NCBI RefSeq assembly: GCF_020740795.1
Contig: NC_067285.1
Coordinates: 78,966,842-79,030,841 of the forward strand
Direction: 5' to 3'
DNA: 64,000 nucleotides
From: Apus apus
Lineage: Eukaryota; Chordata; Aves; Apodiformes; Apodidae
Below are positions 61,101 through 64,000 of this stretch, in pieces (position 1 is the first letter of the stretch; each line of letters opens with the position of its first letter). The notes under the pieces are model-generated. The model made no database searches. It worked only from the letters and a program-made list of their open reading frames with translations, and had not been told where the DNA came from. A program made the position numbers and the translations under genes.

Positions 61101-63907
61101 AAGCCCTGAATGACCTAAGTTGTCACTGGAAAAGTCCTGATTTTGGCATTTGGCCAATACTGCTGTTAACTAAACAGCTGTTCATAGTTCAGCTGTTCCC
61201 ATGGAACAGGACAGTAGAGCTCTCAAAGGTCAATTAGTATAGTTTTACCCTAAGGAGTTGTCTGATCTTAGCACTGTAGTTGCTGTCTGCTTAGATCTTG
61301 AAGTCATTGCAAAAGATGCCAGAAGGAAAGTAGGTGCATGAATATATACTAATTAAAATCAACCAGCAGTTTTCAACATTCTTCCATTATACAAAGCTCT
61401 GTACAGGTGCCCTGATGAACCTCCCATAGTTATTTTCTTTTAACTTTTCTCCCCATCCAATATAGAACTACCCTAATGGTCCACCTATCCTGACTTTTTT
61501 ATTTACATACCCCTATTCAGAAACATCTATTGCCTGGTCAATAGAAATGTGAGAACCTGTTAGGGTTTTCAAGGAAAAGTTGTGCACATACACAACAATA
61601 ATGGGGGTGCAAGGTAGATGTCACAGTGGTAAGTTATACAGGATGAATGTGAAATATGTTAATGATATGCTACAGAATTCTTGGTCATTCGTCTGTTCTG
61701 AAATATAGAATTTTTTTGTTGTATTGTTGAAGCCCTAATTTTGAAATAGGATCTCACTGGCTAGCCAGGTTAGGCTGTATAAACATACTTTCTCCTTGCT
61801 GTCTCAATAGAGGACTACAGGGAACTGAGGATGTAGGCTGGATAACTGAGAAGTACAGGGGAGTGTGAAGGAGAAATGAGACATTATCATGATAACAGGT
61901 AGATACAGCAAGTCATCAATTTAACATTAAAAAACCCCCAACAAACAAGAACAAAAAAAAATTAGCTGTTTATTTTTGTTGGGGTTTTTTGTTTGTTTTA
62001 GTGAGGTGTTGGAAGAAAACTGCTGGTGTTTGCAGGACTCAATCTTCCAGATGTAAATGAGAACATAAAATTCCTAAGCTGATAACTTAAAAAGAATGAA
62101 TTGATCTTTTTTTTCCTCTCTAGTTTCATCACTGATTTTCTGCTCCATAAATATATTAGAGCATTAATCCTTTTCATGTTACTGGTTTTAAATAAAGCCT
62201 TGTGTATTTCCTTCAGATTATCTCAATAATGAGGAAGAAATAAACTTTATCCCATTCAGAGAACACTGTTCCATCCCATCAGCTGGATTACTTCTTGTCC
62301 AAATATGATTTGGGACATTACTGTAACTTTTTAGTGAAGAGGGTAGGAGACTTTATCTTCAACCTGGATTAATTACTCGGTCTTTTTCTCGCTGAGAACT
62401 GAATACTCTTTCACAGTATGGTGGAATTTGGGACAGTACACGACAGGACAGTATAGTTGGGGTGGTAGTATTCTTTTGTTTTGCAGATTAATTTACTTTG
62501 AAATAATTTAAAATGTGGGCTAATGCTGGAGAAACTGATATGCTTGCAAGAAAAGGACACAGTCTTACCTATTTGCTACTAGCAATGATTCAGCTTTAAA
62601 GCCCGAGTAAGGTGCCTTAGAGAAGTAAGTTCTCTGGCTGTCATTGTGTGGAAAAGTACAGTGAGTGAGCTGCTGTAATAGTAGGAGAGAATTCTTTGGC
62701 TGTTGTGTTGGAGACACTATGCAGGAGTCATTTTGTAACCTGTCATTACAGCAAACCTCAAGATAATGTGACAGATGATACTCGTATGTTAAGCATGGGC
62801 CGTCCTCACTGCATCAAACACAGCCGTCTCTGCAGCCTCAGAGTTGTGAGAAAGGATGGAGAAAACAAGGGCAGGCAGTTTTATAGCTGTCCTCTACCCA
62901 GAGAAACTCGGTGTGACTACTTTCAAGTATGTATAAGCCCTGAGGGCCTGTTTTCTAATAAGTACTTGTTCCTTCAGCCACATTGTCCCAGTAAGTTGTA
63001 ATTGTGGACAGATATGATCCATTTAAATCTGAGGTGATATTAAATACTTTTTGCACACTGAATTGAAACTAAGAGCATAATAGTGGCTATAAACTTTACG
63101 TACTTCTCTTAATGCTTGTGCAAGTGCTCTTAATCTGCTTCCATGTAACACAGATACATAGCTGAAATGCTGAAGGGATTTGTACAAGTCATTTAGTTCA
63201 GTCTCTTGCTTCAAAGAGGACTATGTATGGCAAACTCTACATCTAGCCAACAGATATGTTTCTGTCTAGCCAAAAACTTGAAAACCTCCCAAGGATGAAG
63301 ACAGTAATCTGCCTGGGCAGCTTGCTCCCACTGTTGCACAAGTACCTAACCTGACCTTCCTAGCTGCGGCTGGTGGCCACTGATGCTTGCTAAGAATGTA
63401 TGTGATTGAGAAGAGTTTGACTTAGCCACCTTATCATCAGGTGGTTAATAGACAAATTCAAGACAGTAGCGACTGTAATGTCTTCATTTGAAGAAAACTG
63501 TGGGTTAACATAAATTAAAGTTACATCAGTTTGAGAGTGTGCAGTTGCAATTAATATTAGAGAAAAATCTAAGATCACTGATCACAAAAGAGCTAAAACT
63601 GTCTTAACTGCTAGGAAGAATTTCTGCTCAGGCCTTCTCTGTAGATCTGCTTCTATTGCCAGTAGAAAATACAGAATCCATAGCCATCATGTATGCTAAA
63701 ACTCTGCCTACGCCCTGTTTCTTTTGGCAGTGGGCTGACTTGGATTTTCCATTTTGTAACCACAGCAAGCGATGTGTTATGAAGACTGTGTTGAAGATTG
63801 GTCCCAATAATGGAAAGAACTTTTTTGTGTGCCCTCTTGGGAAGGAAAAGCAGTGTGGTTTTTTCCAATGGGCAGAAAATGGGCCAGTGATGCAGGTTAT
63901 TCCTTGA
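46033..63907 (+). CDS. NEIL3: NEIL3 DNA glycosylase, ten coding exons
   Basis: Endonuclease VIII-like 3, a nuclear base-excision glycosylase that removes oxidised bases (hydantoins, oxidised pyrimidines), prefers single-stranded DNA, and unhooks interstrand cross-links at stalled forks. Joined exons are 46033-46149, 47348-47463, 50214-50348, 51367-51580, 52737-52811, 55324-55490, 57681-57850, 60532-60934, 62752-62926 and 63731-63907, giving 582 aa; the human protein is about 605. All junction phases agree. Visible parts: Met1-Val2-Glu3 (Val2 nucleophile after Met removal); Lys66, equivalent to human Lys81; HFGM at 80-83; H2TH with PGVGNIIKNEALF at 173-185; Nei zinc finger C239/C242/C261/C264; NZF finger W306, C308/C311/C322/C325; basic KKQK at 448-451, a possible nuclear signal; GRF finger 1 C486/H489/C512/C520; GRF finger 2 C533/H535/C558/C566. 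The start is the GCCGCCATGG Kozak ATG in the CpG island. The exon 1 end is the least certain part. Confidence 0.95.
46150..47347 (+). other. NEIL3 intron 1
   Basis: The first 270 bp are the CpG island, the rest AT-rich. No further gene is seen. An open stretch ending in CAG before GTATGT at about 47274 looks superficially exon-like but does not fit the reading phase of exon 1. Confidence 0.7.
47348..47463 (+). CDS. NEIL3: NEIL3 exon 2 (residues 40-78, last codon split)
   Basis: The acceptor is TTATTTTCAG and the donor GAG|GTAAGA. It encodes GVETLGKELFMYF, almost invariant in NEIL3, including Lys66 (human Lys81 equivalent). The beginning (TAASGKRTSGHDF) falls in the variable N-lobe loop. It ends in phase 2. 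Confidence 0.95.
47464..50213 (+). other. NEIL3 intron 2
   Basis: Contains a putative antisense LTR element (47950-48755). The rest is AT-rich, unique-looking sequence without recognisable genes. Confidence 0.7.
47950..48755 (-). mobile_element. Putative endogenous-retrovirus-type solo LTR, antisense
   Basis: About 800 bp of GC-richer sequence stands out from the AT-rich intron. On the minus strand it ends with GGAATAAATATTCC, then GTGTTTTTGGGTGCC and TCCATCACA: a polyadenylation signal about 50 bp before a terminal CA, as in avian LTRs. The other end is near TGTGTTTTATTAAC or TGTGTGGCAGAGC. No gag, pol or env frame is present, so it would be a solo LTR. I could not find a matching target-site duplication, so boundaries and class are provisional. 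Confidence 0.55.
50214..50348 (+). CDS. NEIL3: NEIL3 exon 3 (residues 78-123, both end codons split)
   Basis: The acceptor is CTCTCCAAG and the donor TAG|GTAAAG. It encodes RIHFGMNGSMCINPDG and VLELQLTEDTVCFYNV, the central beta strands of the Fpg/Nei N-lobe. HFGM corresponds to the HLGM-like motif of bacterial Nei/Fpg proteins. In and out phase 2. Confidence 0.96.
50349..51366 (+). other. NEIL3 intron 3
   Basis: AT-rich, with a long pyrimidine tract (about 51345-51363) before the exon 4 acceptor. No repeat or gene recognised. Confidence 0.7.
51367..51580 (+). CDS. NEIL3: NEIL3 exon 4 (H2TH domain, residues 123-194)
   Basis: The acceptor is TTTCTTCAAG and the donor AAG|GTGGGT. It encodes LDVCSPKFSFSRAESEIK and VLPGVGNIIKNEALFDSGLH, the helix-two-turn-helix DNA-binding core, with the conserved Asn in GNIIKNE that contacts the DNA backbone in this family. 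It ends in phase 0. Confidence 0.97.
51581..52736 (+). other. NEIL3 intron 4
   Basis: No gene or recognisable repeat seen. Confidence 0.7.
52737..52811 (+). CDS. NEIL3: NEIL3 exon 5 (residues 195-219)
   Basis: The acceptor is TGTCTTACAG and the donor AAG|GTACTG, a weak donor. It encodes VCQLTDNQICHLVKM and TRDFSLLFYK, the last helices of the H2TH domain. It is 25 codons long, phase 0 at both ends, so skipping it would keep frame but remove part of the fold. Confidence 0.96.
52812..55323 (+). other. NEIL3 intron 5
   Basis: Contains a less AT-rich block at about 54210-54800 that I cannot assign; it may be a decayed repeat. A 70-codon open frame lies within it but has no recognisable motif. 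Confidence 0.6.
55324..55490 (+). CDS. NEIL3: NEIL3 exon 6 (Nei zinc finger, residues 220-275, last codon split)
   Basis: The acceptor is TCTGTTTTAG and the donor TTAG|GTATGA. It encodes HYKVYKRPTCGQCNGKI and NNRMTYFCSQCQK, with C239/C242 and C261/C264 as the zinc ligands and Arg256 at the finger tip that inserts toward DNA in the Fpg/Nei family. It ends in phase 2. Confidence 0.97.
56631..56688. repeat. T/G-rich low-complexity tract
   Basis: Irregular GTTTT and TTGTGTT units with T runs of 7 to 10. Confidence 0.8.
56856..56919. repeat. Exact 2 x 32-bp tandem duplication
   Basis: The unit begins GTGACTGTAAAATAGTAACT and ends TTCTAAAT. Copies at 56856-56887 and 56888-56919 are identical, which suggests a recent event or an assembly artefact. 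Confidence 0.95.
57681..57850 (+). CDS. NEIL3: NEIL3 exon 7 (RanBP2/NZF zinc finger, residues 275-332, both end codons split)
   Basis: The acceptor is TGTTTCACAG and the donor GAAG|GTACTG. It encodes SKLPTRNSLIGWAYV and then the NZF finger W306-I-C308-x2-C311 ... C322-D-A-C325. In NEIL3 this finger is known to bind ubiquitin, helping recruitment when the replicative helicase is ubiquitylated at a cross-link. The last 21 nt and the donor lie in a 42-bp tandem duplication, so a second identical donor lies 42 bp downstream and would add 14 in-frame residues. It ends in phase 1. Confidence 0.93.
57830..57913. repeat. Exact 2 x 42-bp tandem duplication spanning the exon 7 donor
   Basis: Units 57830-57871 and 57872-57913 are identical. 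Each begins GTTTGACTTCAAGGCCTGAA, contains the donor GAAG|GTACTG, and ends TTGTCTGGAA. The period is 14 codons and both copies stay open in the NEIL3 frame (LTSRPEGTEKLSGS). The duplicate donor falls after position 57892. Confidence 0.97.
57851..60531 (+). other. NEIL3 intron 7
   Basis: It starts inside the 42-bp tandem duplication. It contains AT-rich (TTTA)n-like sequence at about 59807-59865. No gene or dated transposon recognised. Confidence 0.7.
60532..60934 (+). CDS. NEIL3: NEIL3 exon 8 (linker, residues 332-466, both end codons split)
   Basis: The acceptor is TTTTTTCTTAG and the donor CCAT|GTAAGT, a near-perfect consensus. It encodes the linker between the NZF and GRF fingers. The linker is mostly low in conservation and Ser/Gln/Asn-rich, but residues 349-381 (KYPCNDF, EIKINRKAAFGTTTLVLTD) are strikingly like the mammalian protein. 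A basic patch (HIQKKQK, 445-451) may be a nuclear localisation signal. It ends in phase 2. Confidence 0.95.
60935..62751 (+). other. NEIL3 intron 8
   Basis: AT-rich; an A/C-rich stretch at about 61926-61960 is followed by a T/G-rich one at about 61970-62000, so the two could pair as an imperfect hairpin. No gene seen. Confidence 0.65.
62752..62926 (+). CDS. NEIL3: NEIL3 exon 9 (first GRF zinc finger, residues 466-524)
   Basis: The acceptor is TGTCATTACAG and the donor CAA|GTATGT. It encodes PHCIKHSRLCSLRVV, KDGENKGRQFYSCPLPRE and CDYFQ, with C486/H489/C512/C520 as zinc ligands. GRF fingers in NEIL3, APE2 and TOP3A bind single-stranded DNA. It ends in phase 0; the conserved Trp that closes the motif is supplied by exon 10. 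Confidence 0.97.
62927..63730 (+). other. NEIL3 intron 9
   Basis: Contains a strongly decayed antisense CR1 fragment at about 63155-63400. The rest is unremarkable. Confidence 0.7.
63155..63400 (-). mobile_element. Ancient CR1 3' fragment, antisense, in intron 9
   Basis: The + strand carries eroded inverted CR1 sequence: AAGTCATTTAGTTCAGTCTC (tail side), then AAAACCTCCCAAGGATGAAG and CTGCCTGGGCAGCTTGCTCC, matching the CTCCAGGGATGG and CTCCCTGGGCAACCCATTCC phrases of younger copies. Many indels indicate great age. Confidence 0.6.
63731..63907 (+). CDS. NEIL3: NEIL3 exon 10 (second GRF zinc finger, residues 525-582 and stop)
   Basis: The acceptor is CTTTTGGCAG. It encodes WADLDFPFCNHSKRC, then KIGPNNGKNFFVCPLGKEKQ and CGFFQWAENGP, ending VIP and a TGA stop at 63905-63907. 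Zinc ligands are C533/H535/C558/C566. The tandem GRF pair is diagnostic for NEIL3 among the NEIL paralogues. No AATAAA is seen in the remaining 93 bp, so the 3'UTR and poly(A) site lie beyond the window. Confidence 0.97.
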   Translation, partial: WADLDFPFCNHSKRCVMKTVLKIGPNNGKNFFVCPLGKEKQCGFFQWAENGPVMQVIP

Positions 63908-64000
63908 TGTCAATGTTTTAGTTATCTGCTCTTCGAGCTGTCTTAAATGTATACAGCTTTCCTCGTAATTTGTTTTGTCTTTTTCCCTTTTCACTGGTTA

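Noticed and set aside
61926..62000. A/C-rich tract followed by a T/G-rich tract as a possible structured RNA or MITE
   Set aside because: Low-complexity sequence pairs by chance; there are no flanking repeats or conserved loop.
63041..63230. Possible extra NEIL3 exon in intron 9
   Set aside because: Exon 9 and exon 10 join in phase 0 and complete the GRF motif (FQ|WADL). The intervening open frames are antisense or CR1-derived.

Overview
This window is vertebrate nuclear DNA, almost certainly from a bird. The evidence is about nine CR1 LINE copies, several ending in the characteristic avian ATTCTGTG-type 3' tail, AT-rich gene-poor intergenic sequence, and a compact multi-exon gene with canonical GT-AG introns. 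I cannot name the species.

Layout. Positions 1 to about 45,600 form a gene desert. I see no convincing protein-coding exon or RNA gene there, only CR1 copies (about 4686-5035 -, 5246-5990 -, 27122-27316 +, 28296-30197 +, 34900-35085 -, 36185-36625 -, 44300-44586 +, 44757-45386 -), homopolymer and simple-repeat tracts, and one good CTCF-like motif. From memory of mammalian synteny this would be the large interval between VEGFC and NEIL3, but nothing in the window proves that. A CpG-dense island at about 45,615-46,420 is the promoter and first exon of the only gene.

That gene is NEIL3 on the + strand, which I reconstructed as ten coding exons from 46033 to 63907 (1749 nt, 582 aa in the preferred model). 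All junction phases agree. The protein has the full NEIL3 order: Fpg/Nei N-lobe with Val2 nucleophile, H2TH domain, Nei zinc finger, RanBP2/NZF finger, linker, and two GRF zinc fingers. The 3'UTR runs off the right edge. The family repairs oxidised bases in single-stranded and replication-associated DNA and unhooks interstrand cross-links. The promoter carries a CDE/CHR-like element and an E2F-like site, which fits S/G2 expression.

The most interesting local features are a perfect 42-bp in-frame tandem duplication at the exon 7/intron 7 boundary that copies the splice donor, the CDE/CHR-like promoter module, an unusually short or ambiguous end of exon 1, an antisense LTR-like element in intron 2, and a rearranged CR1 copy that still has ORF1 and reverse-transcriptase remnants. 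I found no evidence of an undescribed multi-gene system; this is one recognisable repair gene beside repeat-bearing intergenic DNA.
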